The position numbers were made by a program, and so were the translations under genes. 64,000 nucleotides of DNA. It comes from Polytrichum commune. Lineage: Eukaryota > Streptophyta > Polytrichopsida > Polytrichales > Polytrichaceae. Numbering within the stretch: position 1 is the stretch's first letter; each line of letters begins with the position of its first letter. The notes under the pieces were generated by a model. The model was given only the letters and a program-made list of their open reading frames with translations, ran no database searches and was not told the origin of the DNA. The DNA lies in the NCBI GenBank assembly GCA_950295325.1, contig OX485803.1, positions 33,989,554 through 34,053,553 on the forward strand, written 5' to 3'. This document shows, piece by piece, positions 33,441 to 45,914 of the stretch.

Positions 33441-34411
33441 AACACCCACACCTTATTCACCAAAAACTCACAAATGGCACCCCCCCCCTTAAAACTATTA
33501 TTTAAAGGAGCCCACCTCATGGAAGGTAGGAAGTACACGTACCTTGTCACCTGATAAAACATGATCAGGGTAAGGAAAAACATGTTCCCATTCGCATTGG
33601 TGCAAATAAAAGTGTACCGATGTCATTTTTATTTATTCTAAGAGCCACTTTATACTATGGCCAAGGGCCCTGACCATGACCATGTGAGGACCCTTGAAAC
33701 TCATCCAAAGGCCATACATGGACGATTGAAACTGAATTTTGTGTGGTCACGGGCTTTGTAGTGTATTGTAAAGGTGAATGTGACCATGCTCTCAACAAGT
33801 TATTGTATGTTATGTCATTAAATCATCATTGCCATCGTGTGGGTCCTTTTACCTAATAAATCATCATAAATGAAGGGTTATGTTTTTGAAGTGTCACACA
33901 TAGATGTGGGTCGGTGATGAATAATGTGGATCCCATTGCTTCAGATGTTTAATGTAGTTTAGTGTTTCATGGATTAGTGCAATCTATGAGTGAGGTGTGT
34001 CTACCTTAGATAATCGGATCCTCCCATACCACCACATCTCCTTGGACAACACTATTGTCGAGGGAGCAATGACATAATGATCACCATTGCATCCCACCAC
34101 GAATCTTCCTCTACACTAGTCAATTTTGAGGGCTCTAAAAGAAGAAGGCTCAAGTTTGTTGATAATATTTTGTTGTAATATAGTCGCTCCTCTTAGATCC
34201 CATTCAAACCTTAGAGCGTGCTCTCTTCATAAAAATTCATGCATTATATCAAACATTACATGGTTACTTTAATTATATTAAGATGTGCCCGTTATTATCT
34301 TGAAACATTTTGGGATTATAATATTACATGGGTCCAACCATGAAAAGGCGGACCACTAAGGACTAAATAGAAAGGAGTCTAGAAAAATATTCCAAACAAA
34401 CATGTATCTAG

Positions 34412-35085
34412 AAGAAATTGGACTCCTTGTTCAAACATGATAGCCCTTCTACCCTCAACAATCGACATAGTTGGAGAAACTTATTTGACCATTTTACGAG
34501 CACAAAAATCTTCACTTTCATACTGAATAAGACATCCATATGAACTCCAAAAATCATATGGAAAATGCCTACAACCTTCATTTGGATTTTGCTAACCATC
34601 TCTAACTACCCGTGTGTTTCATATCCTAGGAGAAGGCATCTAGTCGGAAAAAAGACAACCATTTAAGGCCCATCTACCTTTCGTGCAATTTTCAACAACG
34701 TTCCCAAGTTGGAATTGGGAGCATGATCATTTGCCAAGTCCTGGCACTTTCAAAGAAATCTCCTTATAGGCTTATAGGAAGGACTCATCCCAATACCTAC
34801 TTTAAAAGCATGGAATAACTAACTTCAAGGTTCAAGGGCAAAGCCGTGGCATCATATATCATTAGCTAGCATAGGCTATTAATAGAATAGAATAGGTCAC
34901 GTAAGTTAGGGTGCACCCCATTTCGATGAAGCTACGCAAGGAACACTTCATGTAACGAGACCATAAAGTACTTAGACTCACAAAGTCTTTGTCAAAAACA
35001 AGTCTAACATATTGAAATTGACTTGAAAGACGGATCCCTATGCCCAAAGTTGCCGACAGTCCAACCCCCCCCCCCCCCTTTCCCT
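34412..35085. repeat. Dispersed repeat family, copy B, ending in a C-tract
   Basis: Direct-orientation partner of 29228-29600 (see there), about 5.2 kb apart. It ends near a 14-C tract at 35065-35078. Confidence 0.65.
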
Positions 35086-35149
35086 TCCCTTTCTCCCTCC
35101 TCCTTTCTTTATTGCACGTGTTTAATGTGACCACTGTCACCTCGTTTTA

Positions 35150-36675
35150 AATCTGATTTTTAATAGGTCGGGCCCAGTGATTGGGGAGATTGTTTGGGCA
35201 TAAATAACCAGTTGAGATCCTAGTGTTTGCAACTCCAACCGGTTACATGTTGACATCCTCCGGTTTTCCTTTATTAAATTGGGGTATATTTTATAAATTT
35301 CTCTAAAATGATTGGTAATTTTTTCCTGTAGTCTTGAACTTCAACCGGTTATTTCTCAAACTCAACTGGTTCATTTGTAACTAACTGGCGGTTCTCCCCG
35401 ATCACTGGTCGGGCCATGGAGGTGGGGTCACTTTCTACAGTCAATCCTGCATATTACAACACTCAATTAAGGTAGAATTAGGGGAAACAATGAAACTAAG
35501 TTGATTGACTTGGCCGGAAAGAGTGGGTTGAGATTTGTGCAATAATTTTTTTATTTATTAGATATGGAGTACAGGAATGCAAGTTGTTTTGCAGTTTTAT
35601 TCCTTGTAAGTAGTTAGTTACAATTTTTCAAAGAGGTAAGTAAGTCAAATCCATGTCTACTTGTATAGTAGAGTTTCCCCATTTTTAGCATCAAAATATC
35701 CTACTTTACATACCAACGCACACAAAATGGTTAACTCAATGGCACCTAATTAAAGTGATCCCAAGTGGTGTGAACACATGTGACCTATTTGACCAAACAT
35801 TGCATCCAACCTACCGGTGCAACTTTTTCAAGCCACCATTTTTACAATCATCCATTTTGAGTTCACACAAGAATCATCCTACTCCTAGTCTAGTGCACAA
35901 GTAGTGATCATTCATCATTTTCCGTTTTTTTTTCCTACCTTATATGACACCTCGAGTATATGATGCATAACCTGTCGACCAAACTTTCTAGTGTTAATTT
36001 CCCTCCATACTACGACTACAACGCTTGCAATACGAAAAAAAATTAGGCTCAATTTGTCATACAATCGCGGTAATCAATGTGCGTAAGTGGTGGGATTCAC
36101 GTATCTTTCAAGGTTCATATGTGATTAGTATTTTGAGCATGCAAGGGAACCTTGGTGAACATTGTGAGCACATTCCTTCAATACAAATATTCTCTCATAC
36201 TTAGCCTGGCCCGTTCACATGGGGTGCCAAGTGCCAAGTCCCACTCAAGTCAGCAAATCCCACCATTGGAGACAAAAGTCCCAACTCTTGAGCCTCACGA
36301 AATCAATAAAGTATGGTTAATGTACATTAAAGTTAGATCTCAATTATTTTATGCAAAACAAATAAAATTGGAACTTGTGTTGAGAGTTGGGTCTGGCTTT
36401 TCGCTTGACCCAAATCTCAACACAAGTCCCGAGTCTCACCTCCAAAAAGTGTGGCCATGTAAGCATCCATGTCATACTTGGGAGTTAGGACTCGAGGCTT
36501 CGTGTGAAGTGTTGAGTCGCAACTTCCATGCTCTCAACGACTCAGATTGCATGGATTGACCTCAAGTGAATTGGGGCGCAAGACTTGGACCCATGTGAAC
36601 TAGCCCCTTGTGTATTTGTGTCATCATTATGTACACATATTGACATTTTGGCCTTGAATATCGTGTTATCGAGGT
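35150..36675. other. Intergenic, no gene supported
   Basis: Short open stretches only. A longer one at 36152-36559 has no recognisable motif and is not called. Confidence 0.5.
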
Positions 36676-36679
36676 TTTT

Positions 36680-36783
36680 CAAGAGAATGGCCTACGTCAA
36701 TATATTATGGAGAGTATGACACTCTCTTGTGCAAGAGAATGGCCTACGTCAATATAATGCCGAGAGTATGACACTCTCTTGTG
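36680..36783. repeat. 52-bp tandem duplication containing a small inverted repeat
   Basis: Two head-to-tail copies (36680-36731 and 36732-36783) differ at only a few bases. Each carries GAGAGT-ATGAC-ACTCTC, a 6-bp stem with a 5-bp loop. It lies about 650 bp upstream of the J-domain gene. Confidence 0.95.
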
Positions 36784-37011
36784 TGACCAAGCGTGTCTTA
36801 ATAAAGAGGGGGACTCCTATTATACAAACTCTGACCATAGGGGAAAAGGATGCCCCCATTCTCACTCCCATGCTGACTTTGACCTTAGCCGTAGCCGTAG
36901 CCATAGCCAGCCTTAGTCCCCTTCCCGACGAGTTCCTCACTGGAACGGAATTGAGTATAAGAGCTGCCTCACGAGACCAGAAAACTCAGATGTCAGGAAC
37001 GCATTTGGAGA

Positions 37012-37360
37012 TTTTAAACACGCCGGCATTCTTTGCATCTTTGTTGAAGAAACTTTTGAACGACAAATCATTAACATTGTACTTAAATGCTAGCGTCAAC
37101 ATCCGAGTCTGGAGAGGGGGATTTTGTAGACTGCGGACTCTGCCTCTCCTGTTCAATTTGCGTTTCGATTTGCAGGGAGAGGGATAGGTTTTGGAGTTCG
37201 CAGTGTGGTAGACATTAAGGCGCCGGCACTGTTTGCATCTTTGTTGAAGACAACAGAGATAATTCAAAAACTTGTGTTTCGCTTCATCATCTGGAGACGG
37301 AATTAGTAGACCACCGGCTCTTCTGTTCAATCCCGAGGTTTCGGTTTGCAGGAGGGCCAG
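37012..37360 (+). promoter_or_regulatory. Duplicated ~190-bp segment in the 5' region of the J-domain gene
   Basis: CGCCGGCATTCTTTGCATCT...TTGTTGAAGA at 37021 recurs at 37221 as CGCCGGCACTGTTTGCATCT...TTGTTGAAGA. Further matching blocks follow in the same order (TCTGGAGA, TAGAC, CTCTTCTGTTCAAT or CTCTCCTGTTCAAT, GATTTGCAGG or GGTTTGCAGG). This is a diverged tandem duplication of promoter or 5'UTR sequence. The second copy ends just before the leader of the gene at 37428. Confidence 0.75.
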
Positions 37361-37427
37361 GGTTGTTGTTTCTCGTGGTTCCGCAGATTAGTTAGCTAGG
37401 GAGTGAGCGCGCGGCGAGCACAGGAAG

Positions 37428-38060
37428 ATGGCTGCGTGCACTAGCTTGAGAAGTACTATGCATTTTAATGACCACGGCCTCAGTGGGCGACGTGTCCATG
37501 AGTCCAGCTGTGTGCCATCGACAAAGAGAGGAGGAGTGGCGCGAGCTTCTATCGGGTCTTCGTATGAAGACCCGACGGGAATCGACTTCAGTCGAGTTCT
37601 TGGAGTACATCCGAACGCATCGAAACGGGAGGTGAAAACTGCGTACCGGCGCCTCGCGCTTCAGTTCCACCCGGACGTGTGCACAGGCGAGGAGTGTGAT
37701 ACCCGGTTCATGGAGGTTAACCGCGCGTATGAGTCGCTAATGATCTCGTGCCCACAGTCGCCAACTCCACAAGCAGCGGCGGCTGCTGCAGCTGGGGACG
37801 CTTTCTCGCGATCCGCTAATTGTAATCATGACGGCCAGTCCTGGATGTCTTCAATGCACTACGGGTTTCAAGAAACGGAGCCTGTGCCTGCAGCATGTGA
37901 AGATGACCCCTGGGCGGATTTCTTGCAGAGTATAAAGAAAGGGACGTACGAGGACCTCCGAGAGGATAACACGGCTAACAATTTCCGCGGTTATGCAAAT
38001 TACGCCAGCGCCGGTAGGAGCAGCGGATCAACGTCCACAAGGCCCGAAGGGAATTGGTAG
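37428..38060 (+). CDS. Chloroplast-type J-domain (DnaJ/HSP40) protein
   Basis: An intronless 210-residue protein. Residues 1-45 are rich in Ser, Arg and Ala with few acidic residues, as in a plastid transit peptide. Residues about 51-106 form a J domain: DFSRVLGVHPNASKREVK, AYRRLALQFHPD and MEVNRAYESLM, with the HPD motif at 81-83 that stimulates HSP70 ATPase. The rest is a short alanine-rich linker and a polar tail with a DDPWADFLQSIKK segment, as in small plant plastid J proteins (J8/J11/J20 type); no Gly/Phe or zinc-finger region is present. The start ATG at 37428 follows an untranslated stretch with an in-frame stop upstream. GC content is much higher than the flanks. It is the best-preserved ordinary gene of the window and probably functional; the exact orthologue was not determined. 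Confidence 0.9.
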   Translation: MAACTSLRSTMHFNDHGLSGRRVHESSCVPSTKRGGVARASIGSSYEDPTGIDFSRVLGVHPNASKREVKTAYRRLALQFHPDVCTGEECDTRFMEVNRAYESLMISCPQSPTPQAAAAAAAGDAFSRSANCNHDGQSWMSSMHYGFQETEPVPAACEDDPWADFLQSIKKGTYEDLREDNTANNFRGYANYASAGRSSGSTSTRPEGNW

Positions 38061-38099
38061 CTGCAAACAGGATTGAATGGAGGGAGTGATACGAAGGTA

Positions 38100-41000
38100 T
38101 TGTTGACAGCCGCGTGTTGCTCGCCTCAGAAACATCTCAGGTTCTCGACAGCTTCCCGACTTACATGCGGAGTCGAGAAAATATGAGAGACTGCAACGAT
38201 TGAGATCATTTCATCGAGCTCTGTCCAACGGAAAATTTGCAGCCGATAATTTCCACATTCAGCGGCCCCGCAACAGACAGACCCATGGCCGCGTTGCACT
38301 GCGATGTACAGATTTGGCTGCCATTTGATTTTGTATCTCCATTGATAGCACAAAGCGTGATATTCAAATTGAACACAGCGATTGGGATGACTTTGACTGA
38401 AACATGTTCCTCGAGAAAACCTACAGCTCCTCACATTGAGGCGTCAAGTAGCCCACGAGCAAATTGCTCCACATGGCTCAGGAACACTAGAACTTGGAGA
38501 ATGATTACTGTAGTGGCAGAAGACAATTCCTTCTCGCACATGTGTAGATATTGTAACCGCGATCACCAGAATTTTTATGCTTACAAACTCATTCATTCAA
38601 CGGATTGATTGATTGATGTCTCCAAACTTCTTCATGTCCAACCACCACATCAATTTGGTTCAGTTTGCAAGCACTGTTTCATCCATAATTTCCAAATGCA
38701 GTGTCAGTTGAAGGTGCAGTAATTGTGACATCAAAGCTCTATAACTTTGATCAATCATCGACTCCCTTCCTTGTTCAAGTCATGAACTTGCGTTATTTAC
38801 AAGGATCACGTGTTGTTGCCACTAGTTCTTTGCCACTATGAGATTTTGGGTATCTGAAGTTACTATTACAGTCATAGACTTGGATACTTGAGATTTATTT
38901 TCTAGTGGCAGAGAAAATCCAGTGCCAACAACATGCGATCCTTGGAGAGATGAGAGTTATCTTTGAGTGCGTCGTCCTCATCCATGTGGGTATTAGTCCT
39001 CTTGCTCGCCTTCTTCCATTCTGTTGTTATCCCCGATTACCTCAAGGCAAGGCAAAGTAGGCAAGAGAAAATCAGAATCCAATTTATAAGATGGGTGCAA
39101 GACCTAAATCACGAAAAAGATCAAGATTATGATAAGATATTGTAGTATATAGACTAGCAATGTGCAAGAGAAGATATGGGAATTCAAAAGAAATCACCCA
39201 AATAAATCATGTTTTCTACTCCAAATAGAAACAAAGATGATAAGGAACTTACCTCATATCTCAGTACAAGAAGTTGATGAAATTATGATCTTGAAAAGTT
39301 CACTCTCCATAATAGATTGGAAAGCACACTGCAAACCAATAACCACCTTCACATTCTCAATTGGGGGAGTGTAGTTAATATATGAGGTTCCACGATTCTA
39401 TGATATTGAAAAGGATAATGGTCAGATATGGAACTCATTTTTAAACTGCAAATTCCAAATTCACGTATTTATGAAGTGAAGTCATCATAAGATTAAGTAA
39501 TTCTAAAATAAATGATTATAAGAGTAATCTTATAATTGATTTGATGTCAAGTGATAGAATAATAGAGTATATTGCAAAGGTTGTGTACGAATGTGATGCA
39601 AAACACATGGTAAAGAAATAGTAAAGGCGATTAATAAACATGAAGAAATTGAATACACATCCTAATCGAAGTGATTACGAAAAGGCGCATATCATCCAAA
39701 AATCAATGCAATTTAGAGCTCACTGTGATATAGAACTAAATAAAATATAAAATTGAATGCAATGCAAACCTCAATGGCATCCAAAAATCAATTTTATCCA
39801 AACTCAATGGAGCAATGTGATCTAAAATCCAATGCCATCCAAAACACAATGTGATCTAAGTTCAATGTAATTCGATGCACGCATACCATAGATACACAAG
39901 ATCTAATATTAAAGACAAGTGCAGTCTCATTACAACTGATATGTCTTAATCTTCTAAGCATTAGTCAATTCTTAGCCTTAAACAATTATGATATTGTGTT
40001 AAAAATGAATATTGTAATTGTTATTTTAAATCCTACAATTCTACCGCTTGATTGTTTAAATGGCATCACTTACTTTAAATTCAAAGCATGTTGAAAAAAG
40101 AAACAAAAACAAGAACTAGAAAACAAATTGGTTGTGGGTTGCAGTAGCAACTCCGAGGGATTCAAATCCTTGGACTCTATGAGCAAACCCTCAGACCCAA
40201 GAGTAGATCTTAAACTTGAAGACTAAGAGCAAATCTATGAGCAAATTTATGAGAATATTCTTGGACTCAGGAGTAGATCTAAATTTGAGGAATATGAACA
40301 AATCTATGAGCAAAACCTTGGACTCAATAGTAGGACTAAGCTTGAAGGTTAAGAACAAATCTCTGAATAAATTTTTGTGAACAAATCCTTGAGCTGATGA
40401 TTGAACCTAAGGTTGAAGATTGAGAGCAAATTCATGAACAACTCCTTGGACTCGAAATTGAGACTAATAAGCTTGAATTTATGAGCAAATCTATGAGCAA
40501 GTCTATGGACTTAAGATTGGATCTAAGTTTCAAGATCATGAGCAAATTCTATTAGTTCATTTTATAAGCAAATCTAAGATCAAAACCATGGTATCAATGC
40601 AAATATGAGAGCAAGCTAAATACAAACAAACAAAATTAAGAGGAAGGCCGCCATGATGACCAAATATGAGAGCAAGGATGTAAAGCTAAGAGTGCGAGTG
40701 AGAAAACAAATAGGAGACAAAAAAAAAACCATGAAGGTTGAAGAAAGAGCCAAGGTAGGAGGTGGAAAGGTCGAAACATGTCCAAAATATCCACTTATTG
40801 TTGACACAAAGAGAGTTGTATGAGAGAGGAAGGAGCCTTAAATGGTTTAACAACAAAATCTAATGTTGGTGTATTAAAATATCCTAGCTAGTAGCGATGG
40901 TTGGCTTCTCATGATGCACTCACTTCCTAGCTTCTATATTAATTTGATTTTGACCCAATTTTCTGAGGTCTGTTCAAATGTCAAGTCAAGAGTCATCATT

Positions 41001-43670
41001 ACTAGGTAACCAAGTATCAATTTCAAGAAGTATGAAACATTCAATCACTAAAACCGCGGGCATAAAATCAACCACTTTCAAAGAATTAAGGGATTAGGCA
41101 TACATAGGGCACAACTCTTGTATAACAAAGCAAAGGTTTACTCAACAAAGTAAGGCTTTGAAACGTCATATTAAGTTCATAGTCAAACATGATTGTCTTA
41201 TAATAAGAAAATCACATAAGGTATAACAATATGTAATAAGGCATGACAAAATATTCTTGTTAAGGTTTCTTTTAAATCTTATTATATCATAAGATGCATG
41301 CATGTTGATGATTTTTTAAGATATTATCTTATGCATGCACAAAATTTGAAGGTCAACTATGTCAAATAAAATATCATTGGATTCATCCTAGACCTCAAAC
41401 CCTAAGCCCTCAACCCTAAAACATAAGCATATAAACAAAAATAGATGCATGTTACTATCTACCCCCCCCCCCTCTGGCATCTAGGGGGAGATAGGGTTGT
41501 CACAATTTATTAGATATTAAAAACTATTTGCAAGCACAAAAATATAAAGTGGAATAAAATCTAAATGAGTGAATCTTATGAAACAAATTCCATGAATATA
41601 CAATAAATTAGATATATTTCCAGTAGTATCCAATAAACATATGCCATATCCCATGAATGTTTGCATTACTTCATAGTCCCCATGGTAATATCCCTTCGTT
41701 GCACGTGTCATAATCCTATAATTGAGTTCTCCTCTCCTCCTCCCCTCTAAATGTTCCTTAAATCATATCTGGAAGACTAATATAAACTAGTTCGCTGGAA
41801 GACTTAAAATCTTAGTTTGTTCTCTTTGAATCCTCCCCGTTCCTTGAGTGCTCACTTGTCTTTATTGGCCCATTAGACATGATTTGTTCAAGACTTCAAA
41901 AAAAATTACTGATCAATTTAGAAGTATATATGGAATATACCTCAATTTATTGAAGATAACCCGAAAGGTCACCACATGTGACCGGTTGGACTTTGGAAAC
42001 ACTTGGATCTCAATAGATTATGCTCAAAAATCTCCCCAGAACAATGATTCCTCACTTCCTAAAGCAATTGCCAACTATGACCCCTTTCTCGCAAGTTACT
42101 CTCCAACTTAGCATGTTGTCTCAAGTCGAATGATAAGTCAAATTCGTCGTGCTATAGACTGATGCTCGAGACTAAATAGGAAAGACTTGTTAGTACTTGA
42201 CATTCAGTCATCGGTTTGAGTAGTGGTAGCACACACCTTTTGCACCTCAATTTCAAACCGGAGAAATGGTGCATGCATCCACCCTAATTCCTAAAGGCCG
42301 AAGTGAAATCTTTCCAAAATTGTCAAAAAAAAGTTCAGTCCAATTCATTAGCTCAATATTAAATAAATCAATCCGTTTCTCTTATGGTAGATCCAACTGT
42401 ACAAATTATATCTTTGTAAAGTTGGGAATAATCACACAAATTTTCAACCTTCTATATGTTCACATTCATCATATTATTTTGTTAAGGTGTACTATGTGGT
42501 TATGGTTGAGCAGCGATGACTACCTAGACTAAAATGTCCGCCTCGGCCATTAGGGGTGAATCCTTAAATGATTGAGAGGCCTCATTTTCAACTCCAATAC
42601 AAGACGATAGATTTGTAGGGGTTGAAACCTCCCTTTCTACTCGGAGTTGAAAACATATCACGGTTTTACTCCAAAAAGAGGGACCAACCTTGGAACCAAG
42701 CTCCCCAAAGTTAGGCACATGTGAAGGCCAAAATTATTCTATTAATACTCTATTCGAACATGGCATTTTCCAACATATGTGGCCTCCACATAACTTACCT
42801 TAACTTTGCAATGTCGAGGTCCAAAGTAAGCTTCACGCCCATACAAAGTTACGAACTAAGCCTTAAGTCATAACTCCTACTCCTACTTAAGCCTATAGCG
42901 TGCGTACCTTAGGTAGCTTCCTAGCTTGCTTAGCCTGACAAGCTAGCTATCCAACCTACCTTACATACACCCTAAACTCCATAATATCAACCCCCATAAT
43001 GTCACTCACTCACCCATAGTATCTCTCTTATTATGTCGCTAATGAGTAGTTTGTCCAGGTGGTTGTGTTGTGATGATGGGTGTCGGATATGATTGTTGAG
43101 CAAGTATATGATGTTATGACTATATGTGAAAATGTAGGTGTGAAGTTGTGTTCTTTATATGATTTTGATGTCAAGGAATATAATGTATAGTTCTACTCTA
43201 GACATGGTTTGGTAGCATGAGGGTCTTTCTACTATGTAAATGTTGTTGTTGGGGCTATATTCTTGCTCCAACTATACTCCCTATGATGTTGCCTTCTACA
43301 TTTTTGGTTGGTGGAATGAAGAGACAGTTTGTATAGATACATTGGAGAGGGTTGTATCTAAGTGTGGGGGTTTAGGTTGTATGTGGGGGGGGGGGGGGGG
43401 TTGTCATTCTTGGGCTCATTATAAGAATTGTAAACGATTAATCTAGTAACAGCACAAGCACATTTTCAAATCAGAATTCTTAACTCTGAAGGGTATTAGG
43501 GGCTCAATGTATGACTTAAATACACAATTGGACTATGATTTCTCACCAAGTCTTAAAACCAAACTTTCCATATTTAAAATTGATAATTTTTATTTAGTTT
43601 TTTTTATAATATGTCGAGAAGGTAATAAAAGCCATATGCCACATTGATGACTATTATGCTATATTTGTAC
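38100..43670. other. Intergenic, no gene supported
   Basis: After the probable 3'UTR of the J-domain gene (to about 38600) the sequence is AT-rich with decayed repeats. Small open stretches (for example 38963-39145) are not supported. C- or G-tracts lie at 41462-41472 and 43385-43400. Confidence 0.5.
40160..40575. repeat. Decayed minisatellite (about 55-90 bp period)
   Basis: Recurring blocks TTGGACTC, AGTAGATCTAA, CTTGAAGATTAAGAG and GAGCAAATCTATGAGCAAA appear in the same order five to six times (starts near 40171, 40262, 40318, 40391, 40447, 40508). It is strongly diverged. Confidence 0.7.
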
Positions 43671-44014
43671 CATAACACCATTAGCACGTTCGTCACCTGG
43701 CGAACGAATATTTATTTATTTTTGAAAAAATAAGGTTCGTTTGCTGAAAATAGATTTTTTTGAAATTCGTTCTTCTATTTTGAGGAAAAAAATAATTCAT
43801 CCTGGAACAGAGTAGATGTACCGGGATGACAACTTAAATTGATTTTTTCATCCATTTGTGTCGGGTCCCCTTGTCGAAACCTAATTTTTTGCCTTAATCT
43901 TGCTTAACCTAAGTACTTTCACTTAACTTGTTGTAAACTGTATGTCTTTTCCGTTTGCACACTTGTATGTATTTGTTTTTTGTTGTGTGTAAGTGTACAA
44001 GAGAGAAATTAGCG

Positions 44015-45820
44015 ATGGCTCCCAAGTAACAAAGGGTAGATTTTGCATTTATTCCCATTACAAAAGAGGAGAGGGCGGTGGAAATTGAGAAGGAGTTTTC
44101 AAGTTTGGACCAAAGGTTAGAGGAGGAGCCCTCAAGACCAGGCAAAGATATTTTGAAACGACCAGTGGGGAGACCAAAGAAGACAGAGATGGTGTTGTTG
44201 AAGCCAAAACTTGAGAAGATGAAGCGATCAGGAAAGGTTAGAGGTTCCTACACAAACTGGTTTACTCTAGTTCTTTGGCCGCCTATTTTCAATGCAATGA
44301 AACAACATAGATGCATTACAGGAGCTTTGAGTTTCTTGAGGGAAGCTTACAGGAAACCAAGAGATCTTTCTAGTGTGTATGACAGTTTATCTAAGAATTC
44401 TATGAGAAATTGGTTCCATTCAAACGGAGAGCTGAAAGAAACATACAAGAGATATGTAGAATTTGGCACTTACTTTGCCAAATCTGCTCAACATTGTCCA
44501 GTGTTAGAATCTCACCCTGCCTTGAAAGAAGAAATTTACGCAGTCTTGAAGAAGATGAGGATGGCAGGACAACCTCTTTATGCAGTTTGCATCCAGCCAT
44601 TAATAAAAACAATCATCATTGACAAAGCTCCATAGATTCTTGAAGGTACACATTCAACAGCCTTTCGTGTCTCTTATGAATGGATTAAGAATTTTGTCAA
44701 GTCTAAATTGAATTAGAATTACCGAGCATCAACAATTGCAGCGGGAAAATTACCAAAAGACTTTGAAGAGCAGGGCAAAGCAATGGCACAACGTTGTGCA
44801 TATTTGGTGAAAGTTCACAACGTTCCTAAGAAATTAGTTGTGAACTCTGACCAAACAGGGATACATTTAGTACCTACAGGAGGATCTAGGACGTGGGAGA
44901 CAAAAGGAGCCAAACATGTCAAGGTACATAGAGCAAAGGACAAACGACAAATTACCGTTACAGTCTCTTCAGCAGTAGATAGTCGTTGTTTGCCTTTCCA
45001 AGTAATTTTCCAAGGCACAACCACAAAATCTCTGCCTAAGTTAGAAGGAGGGAGAGAAGAGTGTGAATTATCAAGGTGGAATATTTCCTACAGCTACAAT
45101 CACTGGTCTACATTAGAAACATGCAAAGAGTTTGTAGAGAGGATTCTAAAACCTTACTTGGTTGCACAAATTGAGCTCAAGGCACTTCTAGCAGATCAAG
45201 AGATGATCTGGCTCATAGACTGCTGGAGTGTGCACATTAGCAAAGAATTTCGGGAGTGGATGAAGATTTATCACCCCGAAATTCATGTGCTCTATATTCC
45301 TGCAAACTGTACAAATGTGTTTTAACCAGCGGATGTTGTAATTCAAAGGCCCTTCAAGCATGTCTTTCGTGAAGAATTTAACCAATTCACTATGGATACT
45401 ATAACAAAGCAACTGAATGGAGGAACAGATGTGCACATTGATTTCAAAATGTCCAAGCTAAAGCTTCACATTTGTCATTGGCTTTACAAGGCTTGGATTC
45501 ATGTTTCAAGCAAAATCAATATGATTAGCAAAGGATGGGAGCAGGCTGGACTTCTAAGAGCATTTGACAGTGAGTTTCAAAAACAAGCTATGATGGATAA
45601 TATGGTAAAACCATTGTTTAATAACAAAGGAGAAGAAGAAGGAGTGCAAGCTACAGATACAGAATGCAATGAAGAGATTGACGTAGAAGTGTCTTTAGAC
45701 ACTATAATGGAGAATAATTTGAGCAGAGTGGCAGAACTTTCCAAGACAATCAACTCAAATCGAAATGACAACAATACGGGAGCTTGCAAGAAAAACAAAT
45801 TTGACAAAGTTTTGATGTAA
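44015..45820 (+). pseudogene. pogo-like DDE_1 transposase, broken by four in-frame stops
   Basis: One reading frame runs from ATG 44015 to TAA 45818, interrupted only by stops at 44027, 44633, 44714 and 45323. There are no frameshifts. Visible parts in order: an AT-hook-like motif (RPVGRPKKTE, near 44160); a helix-rich DNA-binding region; first catalytic Asp in LVVNSDQTG (near 44840); second in WLIDCWSVH (near 45215); third in the PADV motif just after the stop at 45323, about 37 residues on. Three of the four stops replace what are most simply glutamine codons and the fourth a tryptophan codon, all single transitions. The element is therefore young, but this copy cannot make a full transposase under the standard code. 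Confidence 0.85.
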
Positions 45821-45887
45821 GTTTTTCCCACTGAAGTTTTATTGCATTCAAATTAAGTGTTGCTTTAGTACATGTACTTACACATCA

Positions 45888-45914
45888 TCTATCTTTCTAT
45901 CTATCTATCTATGT
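45888..45914. repeat. (CTAT)n microsatellite
   Basis: CATCTATCTTTCTATCTATCTATCTATG, inside the pogo-like element after the transposase stop. Confidence 0.9.

Noticed and set aside
38963-39145. Small hydrophobic-start protein downstream of the J-domain gene
   Set aside because: Lacks an ATG start and any recognisable family; the following sequence is repetitive.
40140-40185. tRNA-like B box (GGATTCAAATCC)
   Set aside because: No A box or cloverleaf can be drawn around it.
44015-45820. Alternative genetic code with TAA/TAG read as glutamine
   Set aside because: Three of four stops fit, but one replaces Trp, and the J-domain gene and other genes end normally at TAA/TAG. A decayed transposase is simpler.
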